Positions 25,331 to 33,140 of a stretch of DNA of 39,831 bases are shown here, one piece after another; position 1 is the first letter of the stretch; each line of letters begins with the position of its first letter. Source of the DNA: Peptococcaceae bacterium (GTDB lineage Bacteria; Bacillota; Peptococcia; DRI-13; PHAD01). The position numbers and the translations under genes were made by a program. The notes under the pieces are model-generated. The model was not told the origin of the DNA. It ran no database searches and saw only the letters and a list, made by a program, of their open reading frames with translations. The DNA is taken from contig JANLFJ010000033.1 of the NCBI GenBank assembly GCA_024655825.1, positions 1 through 39,831 on the forward strand. The letters are read 5' to 3'.

Positions 25331-27045
25331 GCATCATCGTGGGCATTGATCTAGGCACATCGACATCGGAAATTGCAGTCCTAAAAGAAGGAAAACCGCT
25401 TGTCATTTCCAACCACCTGGGAGAATACATCACCCCATCGGTCGTCGGTCTGTCTTCTGACGGAAGGATTATCGTCGGAAAAGAGGCCCGGGACCAACTT
25501 TTGTTGAAACCGGAAGATACGGTGATTGAGGTTAAGCGATTAATGGGCAGCGGTGCGACGGTTTCCATGGGGGGCAAAGAGTACACTCCGCAGCAAATTT
25601 CCTCTTACATTTTGTCCTATCTCATTGAGTGCGCACGCAAGTATTTGGGTGAAGACGTTGACAGAGCGGTTATAACTGTACCCGCCTATTTTTCCGATAC
25701 GCAAAGACGCGCTACCGTGGAAGCGGGAAAACTGGCCGGAATCCAAGTGGAGCGCATCATCAACGAACCCACTGCCGCGGCGCTTGACTTCGGACTCGAA
25801 CATATGAAGGAATGCCAGAACATCCTGGTCTATGATCTGGGCGGCGGAACGCTTGATGTGACAGTCCTGGAAATGTTTGAAGGCGTTCTTGACGTTAAGG
25901 CTAGCAGCGGCAACAACCAGCTCGGCGGGAAAGACTTCGACCAGCGGCTCATGGATTACCTCCTGGAAAGGTTTACCGCTCAATACGGCGTGGATGTTTC
26001 CGAGGACAAACGAGCGCTGATGCGCTTGAAAGAAGCGGTGGAAAAATGCAAGATAGACCTGAGTGAATACCAGGAACACCACCTGCTAATTCCATTCTTT
26101 GCCAACGCGAAGGGAAATCCGGTTTCCCTTGAGGAGACGGTAAGCAGGGAGACATTTGAAGGCCTGATCAAAGAGATGATCGATTCCACGGCCAAACAGA
26201 TCTATACGGCCTTGGCGGATGCGCGCCTCAGCGCTGCGGATATTGACCTTATCCTGCTTGTCGGCGGCTCAACCCGCATCCCGTATGTGCGGTGTTTCAT
26301 TGAGAATACTTTGGGAAAATCGCCGCAGCCGCTGATTGATCCGGACCTGGCAGTGGTCAGAGGCGCGGCTGTTCAGGCGGGCCTTCTCAACAACCAATTG
26401 TCCGCGGAGAAGGACATATTAATCACCGATGTTTGCCCATACACGCTCGGCACATCCATACTCAGCTATGTCGGCGGTTTTCCGGTTACCGACGTCTATG
26501 ACGTCATTATCCCGAGAAATGTCACGATACCGGTGGTCAAGGAGAAGATATACGGGACGGTTGCCGACAACCAAACCGCGGTGGAGATCAATGTCTACCA
26601 GGGAGAATATAAAAAAGCATCTTACAATAATTTCTTGGGGAAGTTCCTGTTAAAAGGCATTCCGCCGGCTCCCGCCTTACAGGAAAAGATCAGTGTCACC
26701 TTTTCATATGATGTCAACGGTATCCTCCAGGTGGAAGGAAAAATAGTAAGCACGGGGAAAAAAGCCAACCTGGTGATTGAGACAACCGGCGTGGAAATGG
26801 TCCAAGAGATTGAACCGGAAGGATGGGAAAAAGCGCCTAATGCCAAAAAATACAGGGCGATTATTAAGAAAGCCGGCCGGCTGGTGGAAAATGGACAAGC
26901 ACAGTTCTATGCCCCGGAAATAGAAAGCCTGATCAGGAAGATAAAGACAGGGTTAGTGCAGGGTGAGAAGCCGGAAAAGCTTGATGCGTACAAAGAAGAG
27001 CTTCATGAGATCATTTATGAACTGACGGAGGAAATGAATGTTTGA
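25327..27045 (+). CDS. DnaK/Hsp70-type chaperone, short form
   Basis: This is a 572-residue Hsp70. ATPase signatures are intact: GIDLGTSTSEIAVL (6-19), VYDLGGGTLDVTVLE (around 169-183), NEPTAAALDFGLE and LLVGGSTRIPYV. The linker and substrate domain follow from about residue 365 (DILITDVCPYTLG where housekeeping DnaK has DVLLLDVTPLSLG). Housekeeping DnaK proteins are about 610-640 residues; the missing part is mostly the helical lid and tail. It lies in a four-gene overlapping operon with a GrpE-like gene, a TPR gene and a J-domain gene, without HrcA or a canonical DnaJ. This points to a specialised Hsp70 acting on a particular client, possibly proteins of the adjacent defence operon. Confidence 0.85.
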   Translation: MSIIVGIDLGTSTSEIAVLKEGKPLVISNHLGEYITPSVVGLSSDGRIIVGKEARDQLLLKPEDTVIEVKRLMGSGATVSMGGKEYTPQQISSYILSYLIECARKYLGEDVDRAVITVPAYFSDTQRRATVEAGKLAGIQVERIINEPTAAALDFGLEHMKECQNILVYDLGGGTLDVTVLEMFEGVLDVKASSGNNQLGGKDFDQRLMDYLLERFTAQYGVDVSEDKRALMRLKEAVEKCKIDLSEYQEHHLLIPFFANAKGNPVSLEETVSRETFEGLIKEMIDSTAKQIYTALADARLSAADIDLILLVGGSTRIPYVRCFIENTLGKSPQPLIDPDLAVVRGAAVQAGLLNNQLSAEKDILITDVCPYTLGTSILSYVGGFPVTDVYDVIIPRNVTIPVVKEKIYGTVADNQTAVEINVYQGEYKKASYNNFLGKFLLKGIPPAPALQEKISVTFSYDVNGILQVEGKIVSTGKKANLVIETTGVEMVQEIEPEGWEKAPNAKKYRAIIKKAGRLVENGQAQFYAPEIESLIRKIKTGLVQGEKPEKLDAYKEELHEIIYELTEEMNV

Positions 27046-27616
27046 AAGTCTGTCGCGCTTTTATTATAACCAGGGGCTGCGGCTGGCGAGAAAAGATCGG
27101 GTTGGCGCAGCTGTACAAAACCTGGCCAAAGCTGTAAGTTGTGACAGCGAAAATCTTGAGGCCTGGAACCTGGTGGGCCTTTGTTATTACCGGCTGGGGA
27201 AGTACAAAATGGCAGAATACTGCTGGACGCGGAGTGTGGATATACGCCGGGAGGGAAACGCGGCCGGCGATTACCTGGCGGATCTAAGAAATGCCCTGGA
27301 AGAAACCGAACCGCATTTTTCCGAGATTGCCTTCCTCTGCCGGAACGAAAAATACCGACAGGCCGCCGGGACCTTGAGCAAAGAAATCTGCAGCCGGTTT
27401 GATTTATCCGTCGGCCTCCTTAATTGTCTGGGTGTTTTGTGGGCGCTTGGCGGTAGGACAAACGCGGCAGTCAAATGTTGGACAACCGTTTTGTCCCTTG
27501 ACAAATCCAATACCGACGCCCGGCTATACTTAGCCGAAATGGAAAATCGCCTGAGCTATAAATTTCTCAAGTGGAAAGAAAGACTATTCAAAAGAAATGA
27601 GATGAAAGATAAATGA
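27038..27616 (+). CDS. TPR-repeat protein of the chaperone operon
   Basis: This 192-residue protein consists of helix pairs resembling tetratricopeptide repeats: a clear unit at about residues 13-57 ([20 protein letters not shown], then [20 protein letters not shown]) and weaker ones around 95-165. The C-terminus is basic and amphipathic ([16 protein letters not shown]). The start overlaps the DnaK stop by 8 bases and its stop overlaps the J-protein start by 4, so it is translated with both. TPR proteins often act as adaptors binding Hsp70 tails or clients; that role is inferred. Confidence 0.7.
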   Translation: MFESLSRFYYNQGLRLARKDRVGAAVQNLAKAVSCDSENLEAWNLVGLCYYRLGKYKMAEYCWTRSVDIRREGNAAGDYLADLRNALEETEPHFSEIAFLCRNEKYRQAAGTLSKEICSRFDLSVGLLNCLGVLWALGGRTNAAVKCWTTVLSLDKSNTDARLYLAEMENRLSYKFLKWKERLFKRNEMKDK

Positions 27617-28965
27617 AGGACTATTACCGGACGCTTGACATCGCCAAAAACGCCACGGCAGCCGAGATAAAAAAGGCCTATTTTTCGCTTGTCAGGGTCT
27701 TCCCGCCCGACCGGCATCCCGAAGAGTTCATGAAAATCCGGGAGGCATACGAGGTCCTGATTGACGAGAATACGCGCCGCCAGTACGACATGGTTGATTC
27801 CATGCCCGACGTGGTTAAGTTGTATTTCCGGGAAGGGCAAAAAGCGCTGGCCGGCGGGAGGGCTGAAGAAGCCATCCGCCTGCTAGAGAGGGTTGTCAAA
27901 GTGTACCGGGATTTCTCCGTGGTGAACAGTCTTTTGGGCGAGGCATATTTGCGGAATGAAAACAGCGGCAAGGCCATCCGTATTTTTGAGGAGCTTACGG
28001 ACAAGGAAAGAAACAACGCCGGCTTTGCGCGCCAGCTTGCCCATGCCTATGCCATGCGCGGGTGGTATAAAAAAGCGGTGGAACAGTACCGCCGGGCTTT
28101 GACGCTTGACGAGGACAACCTTTCGCTTTGGCTGGGACTAATTGATTGTTACCTGGCGACCAAAGATTACGACAGCGCCATTGAAGTAGTGCGGGAAGGG
28201 CTTGAAGTCAGCAACAGGAGAGGCTGGGACAACCTTGAGCTGTATTATCATATAATCCAGATCGATATTTACTCCCATGATCTTACCAGCATGAAGAAGC
28301 ACCTTGAGGAGATGAAGAACAAGGCGATTGAAAAGGAAGAAGAAAGAGCCAACGTCGCCTGGTTCTTAGCTACTCTGGCGAAAACGATCCACAGCAAAGG
28401 ATTATATGAAGAGTCGGCGGCCACAATTGACGCTGCCTTTGCCTTGCTGCCGGGCGACGAGGAACTTAACAAGATTAAAAAGAGCATCGACGCCCAGTAT
28501 GTTATTTCGGCGGAGATTAAAAAGCTTCAAGATGACCCATCCATCGATGACAGTTTGGCAGAAATGCTCAATTTTGAGCTGCACAAGTGTAACAACAAGT
28601 ACTGCCTTGACTGTGCAATCACGCAATTTTTCTATGAGCTGGAAATCGTGACTGATATTGAGTATTACAGAAAGGACGTCTTGCGGCTGAAAAGCTCCTA
28701 CCCGGAGCTATACAACATGAAAAAGGAATTTTTTGACAAAGTACTCAATCCCAGAAAGCAAGATTACCTGTTTGAAACTTACACAAAGAGGTATAAAAAA
28801 TACCAAAGGCTGTTGCCCGATAGATTCGAATCAGACAATGATGAGAAAGGTTACGAGATGTTCCCGCAACCATACCGGCGTCCCGAGCCCAAGATAGGAC
28901 GCAATGATCCGTGCCCCTGCGGAAGCGGGAAAAAATACAAAAAATGCTGCGGTGCAAAAGCCTGA
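27613..28965 (+). CDS. J-domain / TPR / SEC-C zinc-motif co-chaperone with altered HPD motif
   Basis: This 450-residue protein has three parts. Residues 1-60 form a J domain ([37 protein letters not shown]), but the invariant HPD loop reads PPD (31-33). Residues ~70-310 are TPR-like repeats ([20 protein letters not shown]-type units, e.g. [18 protein letters not shown]). The C-terminus is a SEC-C zinc motif, [19 protein letters not shown], with C434, C436, C445 and C446; this motif lets SecA and other proteins contact ribosomes or SecB-like partners. J proteins normally use His of HPD to stimulate Hsp70 ATPase, so its loss suggests tethering rather than activation, or a diverged pairing with this DnaK. 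It is the last gene of the chaperone operon. Confidence 0.8.
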   Translation: MKDYYRTLDIAKNATAAEIKKAYFSLVRVFPPDRHPEEFMKIREAYEVLIDENTRRQYDMVDSMPDVVKLYFREGQKALAGGRAEEAIRLLERVVKVYRDFSVVNSLLGEAYLRNENSGKAIRIFEELTDKERNNAGFARQLAHAYAMRGWYKKAVEQYRRALTLDEDNLSLWLGLIDCYLATKDYDSAIEVVREGLEVSNRRGWDNLELYYHIIQIDIYSHDLTSMKKHLEEMKNKAIEKEEERANVAWFLATLAKTIHSKGLYEESAATIDAAFALLPGDEELNKIKKSIDAQYVISAEIKKLQDDPSIDDSLAEMLNFELHKCNNKYCLDCAITQFFYELEIVTDIEYYRKDVLRLKSSYPELYNMKKEFFDKVLNPRKQDYLFETYTKRYKKYQRLLPDRFESDNDEKGYEMFPQPYRRPEPKIGRNDPCPCGSGKKYKKCCGAKA

Positions 28966-29168
28966 TTGGCTACGGACTTAAACCTTTGTTCCAGGTGGCG
29001 CCGTGAAGCCGGGGCAGTTGTGCGCCAATCCCCGAGCGGTTCTGGGATCAGACATCGCCTTAAGGCCGCTGGACGTCGCTCTCTGCAGCATGGAATTCCA
29101 CTCATTGTTAGAGCGGGAATATGGTATATTAAAAATAAATAGTGTTGTTCTGAAAGGGGTTGATGTCT
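28966..29168. other. Intergenic spacer with a possible extended -10 promoter
   Basis: There is no terminator hairpin after the J-protein gene. TGGTATATT (29122-29130) is a plausible extended -10 for the nucleotidyltransferase gene downstream; no good -35 is visible. The rest (28966-29100) is GC-rich non-coding sequence with no recognisable content. Confidence 0.35.
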
Positions 29169-29465
29169 ATGCTTAATAAAGAGATTATAAATGAAAAACT
29201 TAAGAAGAATAAAGCAGTATTGAAAGAGAAGTATCATGTTGAGCGAATCGGTGTATTTGGTTCTTTTGCCCGGAATGAGCAAACCGATGATAGTGATATT
29301 GACATTCTGGTAGAATTCTCAAAGCCTGTTGGGTTTGAGTTTATTGATCTGAAGTTCTATCTTGAAGAATTGTTCAATAAGAAGGTCGATTTAACAACAG
29401 TTACAGCTTTAAAGCCAAGGATTAAAGACAAAATTTTAAACCGTACTTTCTTTTCAATAAACTGA
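29169..29465 (+). CDS. MNT-type minimal nucleotidyltransferase, without adjacent HEPN partner
   Basis: The AAAGGGG site (29153-29159) is best placed for ATG 29169, giving 98 residues. The nucleotidyltransferase signature is intact: GSFAR (G31, S32), then SDIDILVEF with D43 and D45, and a third acidic residue D74 in KKVDLTT. These small proteins (MntA/MJ0435-like, COG1669) usually act as antitoxins that AMPylate a neighbouring HEPN RNase toxin. No HEPN/DUF86 gene is present on either side, so it is an orphan or has lost its partner. It is AT-richer than its neighbours. Confidence 0.82.
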   Translation: MLNKEIINEKLKKNKAVLKEKYHVERIGVFGSFARNEQTDDSDIDILVEFSKPVGFEFIDLKFYLEELFNKKVDLTTVTALKPRIKDKILNRTFFSIN

Positions 29466-29707
29466 TTCTCGCTTCACTACTGGTTCGAAATCGTTGCAGG
29501 TGCTTGAACAAAAGCTAGTCTTCATGTTGCGTTTGATTCTTATTCTTTTTACCTTATCACCGGAATACTGACATTCTCGACCATATTTTTTATTGCTTTT
29601 TCATTTATCTTGCTCCCAAAACCACGGTATGTAGCAACGGCTTTACGAGGATAACCGGTGAGGCTGGAACATTGGCCAATTCGAGGCGAAAACGGGGGAA
29701 AACGCTG

Positions 29708-30391
29708 ATGTTCGAAGGTTTTTCACAAGCAACCATAGATTACCTCAAGGATCTTGCGGCCAACAACAACAAGGAATGGTTCGAAGCACACCGCGCAGAT
29801 TATGAAAAGCACCTGCTGCTGCCGTTTCGGGAACTGGCAGCGGAGCTTGGACCGTTTATGCTGACCATTGACCCCTATTTTGAAAGCAATCCCCGCAAAT
29901 GCGTTTCGCGAATACACAGAGACATAAGATTTTCACGGGACAAAACGCCCTACAGGACAAACATGTGGCTGGCCTTCAAGAGGGTGTATAAGGATTGGAA
30001 GGCCGAACCGACATATTTCTTTGAGGTGTTTCCGGACTACTATCGCTACGGCATGGGGTTTTACGAAATCCCGAAGGAGACGCTGGAAAGATTAAGAGAA
30101 CTGATTCTTAAAAGGGACAAAGGGTTTGAGATGATCAACTCCATTTATAAAAACCAGCGCGAATTTGTTCTGGAAGGTGAAAAATATAAAAGGGTATTGA
30201 ACCCTGAGCTGCCGGATGATCTGCAAGAATGGCACCAGCGAAGGGAGATATACTTCGTCTGCAACAAAAAAGCGGACGAGCGCCTGTTCAGCTCCCGGCT
30301 GGCGGAGGATATTGCCGGCGGGTTCAAGGCATTGGAACCGGCATATAATTTCTTTTTGCAGCTGAGAGGCAAGGCGCTGGCAAGCAACTGA
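29708..30391 (+). CDS. DUF2461 (TIGR02453) family protein
   Basis: The start at 29708 (GGGGG at 29694-29698) is preferred over the upstream TTG and gives 227 residues, the usual length of the family. Characteristic blocks: FSQATIDYLKDLAANNNKEW with FEAHRADYEK, then RIHRDIRFSRDKTPYRTNMW, and the central YYRYGMGFYEIPKETLERLR. The function of the family is unknown; it is cytoplasmic with no signal peptide. It appears monocistronic: the spacers on both sides exceed 200 bases. Confidence 0.88.
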   Translation: MFEGFSQATIDYLKDLAANNNKEWFEAHRADYEKHLLLPFRELAAELGPFMLTIDPYFESNPRKCVSRIHRDIRFSRDKTPYRTNMWLAFKRVYKDWKAEPTYFFEVFPDYYRYGMGFYEIPKETLERLRELILKRDKGFEMINSIYKNQREFVLEGEKYKRVLNPELPDDLQEWHQRREIYFVCNKKADERLFSSRLAEDIAGGFKALEPAYNFFLQLRGKALASN

Positions 30392-30486
30392 CGGCCGCCG
30401 GCGCGACTCCTCGGCTCGATAGCCGCAAAGAGCTAAAATGCCGCCAAAGCGAAAAAAAGCCCGTGGATTTTTGGGGTCCGCTGGTG

Positions 30487-30492
30487 TATAAT
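30487..30492 (+). promoter_or_regulatory. Putative -10 box for the fmdE/ABC operon
   Basis: A perfect TATAAT follows GGTG. The hexamer 17 bases upstream (TGGATT, 30464-30469) is a weak -35. Transcription would start near 30499, just ahead of the first hairpin of the leader. Confidence 0.45.
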
Positions 30493-30504
30493 ATTCCCCA
30501 AACG

Positions 30505-30629
30505 GCGAACTAAGAAAGTTCGCGGGACGTTGGATCTAATAAAAGATTAAGCGACAAAATGACGGTTAGCCATGAAGGTTGAACGGACCGCAGGAGCGGT
30601 CGGTACAGCTTAAATGGCTATATTTTTTT
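30505..30629 (+). promoter_or_regulatory. Structured leader with terminator-like second stem (possible riboswitch or attenuator)
   Basis: The first hairpin is GCGAACT (30505-30511) with AGTTCGC (30517-30523). After a 43-base linker comes a long branched stem: TAGCCAT (30567-30573) pairs with ATGGCTA (30614-30620), enclosing a strong hairpin GACCGC/GCGGTC (30586-30591, 30596-30601). A seven-T run (30623-30629) follows directly, then the ribosome binding site. An intrinsic-terminator shape this close to the start codon suggests transcription attenuation. Because the operon encodes an FmdE-like protein and a metal-type importer, a molybdate/tungstate- or cofactor-sensing RNA is a guess; I cannot match a known consensus. 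Confidence 0.5.
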
Positions 30630-30646
30630 GAAGGGGGAAGGGGATA

Positions 30647-31177
30647 ATGTCTCGGCAAACGACTGCCTGGGGAAAAGCGGTAGAATTTCACGGCCATGAA
30701 TGCCCAGGTCTGGCTATCGGCGTCAGGGCGGTGGAAGCGGCCAAGGCCAAAATGGGGATCACTTTTTCTCAAGACGAAGAAATTGTTTGCGTCACCGAAA
30801 ACGACGCCTGCGGCGTCGACGCCGTCCAGGTCCTGACAGGCTGCAGCCTGGGGAAAGGCAACCTGATTTACAGGGGGACCGGCAAGCAGGCCTTTACCTT
30901 TTTTAAGCGCAAGACTGGCGAGGGGCTGAGGATTGTCTTGAAACCTTTTCAAGAAGAAATGGACAGGGAGAAACGCCAGGAGTACATCCTGCAGGCAAAA
31001 CTTGAAGACCTGTTTGAATTCAAAAGGCCGCATTTCAGCCTGCCGCAGACGGCCAGGTTGTTTGCCACGCAAGTCTGCGAAAAATGCGGGGAAGGCATTC
31101 CTGAACATAAAACGAGGATTCAGGACGGAAAAAAGGTTTGCCTGGACTGTTTTCACGATTACAGCCGGGGCTGGTAA
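30647..31177 (+). CDS. FmdE family metal-binding protein with C-terminal zinc ribbon
   Basis: This 176-residue protein opens with the FmdE core (EFHGHECPGLAIGVRA, with His and Cys metal ligands; then TENDACGVDAVQVLTGCSLGKG). FmdE is named after formylmethanofuran dehydrogenase subunit E, but bacterial members occur beside molybdate/tungstate or iron-type importers and probably handle the metal or its cofactor. The C-terminus is a four-Cys ribbon (CEKCG ... VCLDCF, about residues 145-171). A strong AAGGGGGAAGGGG site precedes the ATG. It heads an operon with permease, ATPase and binding-protein genes. Confidence 0.87.
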   Translation: MSRQTTAWGKAVEFHGHECPGLAIGVRAVEAAKAKMGITFSQDEEIVCVTENDACGVDAVQVLTGCSLGKGNLIYRGTGKQAFTFFKRKTGEGLRIVLKPFQEEMDREKRQEYILQAKLEDLFEFKRPHFSLPQTARLFATQVCEKCGEGIPEHKTRIQDGKKVCLDCFHDYSRGW

Positions 31178-31223
31178 ATTGGGAAGAATGAGCTTCGATA
31201 TTCGATAAAGGAATTGGGAAACC

Positions 31224-32301
31224 GTGAAAAACGAATTGTACGTCTCAGGAGAACCGTGCCGGATAGATGTTTACCAGCAGTATACCGGGAGAAAAAGAAC
31301 CGTTATATTTCTTCTGGTCCTGTTGAACGTAGTATTGGCGGTGCTTGCCATTCAAGCCGGGTCCGCCAACCTGACTCCCTACCAGGTTCTAATGGCTGTT
31401 CTTGGCCGTGGGAGCGGCATTGGTTATTTGGAATATCCGCTTGCCCAGGGTTCTGGCAGGGATTATTGCCGGCGCCGGGTTGTCGGCAGCCGGCTGCGTG
31501 ATGCAGAACAACCTTAAAAACCCCCTGGCTTCCCCTTTCACTTTAGGCATATCCAATGCCGCGGCCTTCGGAGCAAATATTGCCATTATTGGTTTCGGAG
31601 CCGGCAGCATCCAGAGCACGAGCACTGATGCGGTAATCATCAACAATCCTTACCTGGTAACGATATCGGCCTTTGCCTGGTCGATGGCGGCTGCCCTGAC
31701 CATCCTCCTGCTGGCCAGGTTCCGCGGGTTTTCCCCGGAATCAATGATCCTGGCCGGCGTAGCAATCGGTTCGCTCTTTTCGGCCGCGACCATCCTGATC
31801 CAGTATTTTGCTCAGGATATGCAAATAGCAGCCGTGGTTTTTTGGACCTTCGGCGACTTGGGTAGGGCTTCCTGGAAGGAAGTAATCATCATGGCCGTTG
31901 CGGTTGGCCTGGCGGTTATTTATTTCATGCTCAAAAGGTGGGACTACAATGCCCTGGGCAGCGGGGAGGAGACCGCCAAAGGGTTGGGCGTCAACGTGGA
32001 GCGGGTGCGCCTGGGAGGCATGTTTGTCTCCTCCCTGATCACCGCCGTTGCGGTGTCCTTTCTGGGGATTATCGGTTTCATTGGCCTTGTCGGTCCCCAG
32101 ATTATGAGGAGAATAATCGGCGGGGATCACCGTTTTCTTGTTCCGGCTTCGGTGTTGATGGGGTCGTTGCTGCTCCTGGTTTCCGATACCGTGGCCCGGA
32201 CAATTATTTCACCAGTGGTCTTGCCGGTTGGAGCAATCACTTCCTTCCTGGGAGCGCCGCTGTTCCTTTACCTGTTGGCAAGGGGGTATCAGCAGAGATG
32301 A
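31224..32301 (+). pseudogene. FecCD/BtuC-type permease gene with a frameshift
   Basis: The gene is read in two frames. From GTG 31224 the first frame encodes the N-terminal tail and first membrane helix (VIFLLVLLNVVLAVLAIQAG, LTPYQVLMAVLGRGSGIG). Around 31422-31428 the coherent family sequence jumps to the next frame, which continues VIWNIRLPRVLAGIIAGAGL, NPLASPFTLGISNAAAFGA and on to the end at 32301. The two parts join exactly where FecCD proteins read GRG-x-GI-x-VIWNIRLPR. The 3' frame alone (from TTG 31402) would lack the first helix. Everything else is intact and the downstream ATPase overlaps by ATGA, so this could be a sequencing error, a recent mutation or programmed frameshifting. 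Confidence 0.8.
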
Positions 32302-33050
32302 TCCTTTCCGTTAATGGCTTGAAGTTCAGGTATCCGGGGCGTTCCGTGTTTCAGGACATTGATTTTTCCGTGACGAAAGGCGAATGCCTTGCCGTTTTGG
32401 GTACAAACGGGGTTGGGAAGTCCACTTTGCTTAAGTGCCTTAACCGTATTTTGAAACCGCAGTCGGGTGTCGTGTATATCTGTGAAAATGAGGTCTTGAA
32501 ACTAAGCAGGATGGAACTGGCCCGGAGAATGGGGTATGTACCTCAGAGGCACGAGTGCGCCAGGACCACTGTTTTTGACGCGGTGCTGCTGGGCAGGAGG
32601 CCGTATATTAAATGGGATGTCTGCCCAAAGGACCTGGAAATCACGAACCGCGTTCTGCAGCTGCTGGAACTGGAAGATTATTCTCTGAGGCACCTGGATG
32701 AATTAAGCGGCGGGGAATTGCAGAAAGTGGTGCTTGCTCGGGCACTGGCCCAGGAACCGGAGGTGCTTTTGCTCGACGAACCGACCAGCAACCTGGACCT
32801 GAAAAACCAGCTCGAAGTGATCGGCATTATCAAAAGGGTGGTTAAAAGCCAGCAGATAGCCGCCATTGTGACCATGCACGACCTTAACCTTGCTCTCCGC
32901 TTTGCCGACAAGTTCCTGCTTCTTAAAAAGGGGAACATTTATGCGGCTGGCGGAATCGAGGTGATGACCCCGGAGAATATAGAGAGCGTTTATTCTGTTC
33001 CGGTAACGATCGAAAAATACCGGGATGTCCCGGTGGTTGTTCCCCTGTAA
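32298..33050 (+). CDS. ABC transporter ATPase, FepC/BtuD type
   Basis: The ATG at 32298 overlaps the permease stop. The 250-residue product carries Walker A GTNGVGKST (35-43), the signature LSGGELQKVVLARAL (about 136) and Walker B VLLLDEPTSNLD (about 156-167), followed by the His switch (TMHDLNLAL). It energises uptake of a metal chelate, siderophore or oxyanion by the neighbouring permease. The position after the permease and before the binding protein is standard for this transporter class. Confidence 0.93.
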   Translation: MILSVNGLKFRYPGRSVFQDIDFSVTKGECLAVLGTNGVGKSTLLKCLNRILKPQSGVVYICENEVLKLSRMELARRMGYVPQRHECARTTVFDAVLLGRRPYIKWDVCPKDLEITNRVLQLLELEDYSLRHLDELSGGELQKVVLARALAQEPEVLLLDEPTSNLDLKNQLEVIGIIKRVVKSQQIAAIVTMHDLNLALRFADKFLLLKKGNIYAAGGIEVMTPENIESVYSVPVTIEKYRDVPVVVPL

Positions 33051-33140
33051 AGCAGACAGGTTGGATTTCGCTAACCGGTCGAATAACAGCCGGATATTGA
33101 ATGTCGAATATAATAAGATAATTACGAGGAGGATAGAACA

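Noticed and set aside
27613-27790. Reading the chaperone operon as the housekeeping dnaK operon
   Set aside because: There is no HrcA, no CIRCE element, no DnaJ Gly-Phe or four-repeat zinc region; DnaK is short, and TPR/SEC-C genes are unusual for the housekeeping set.
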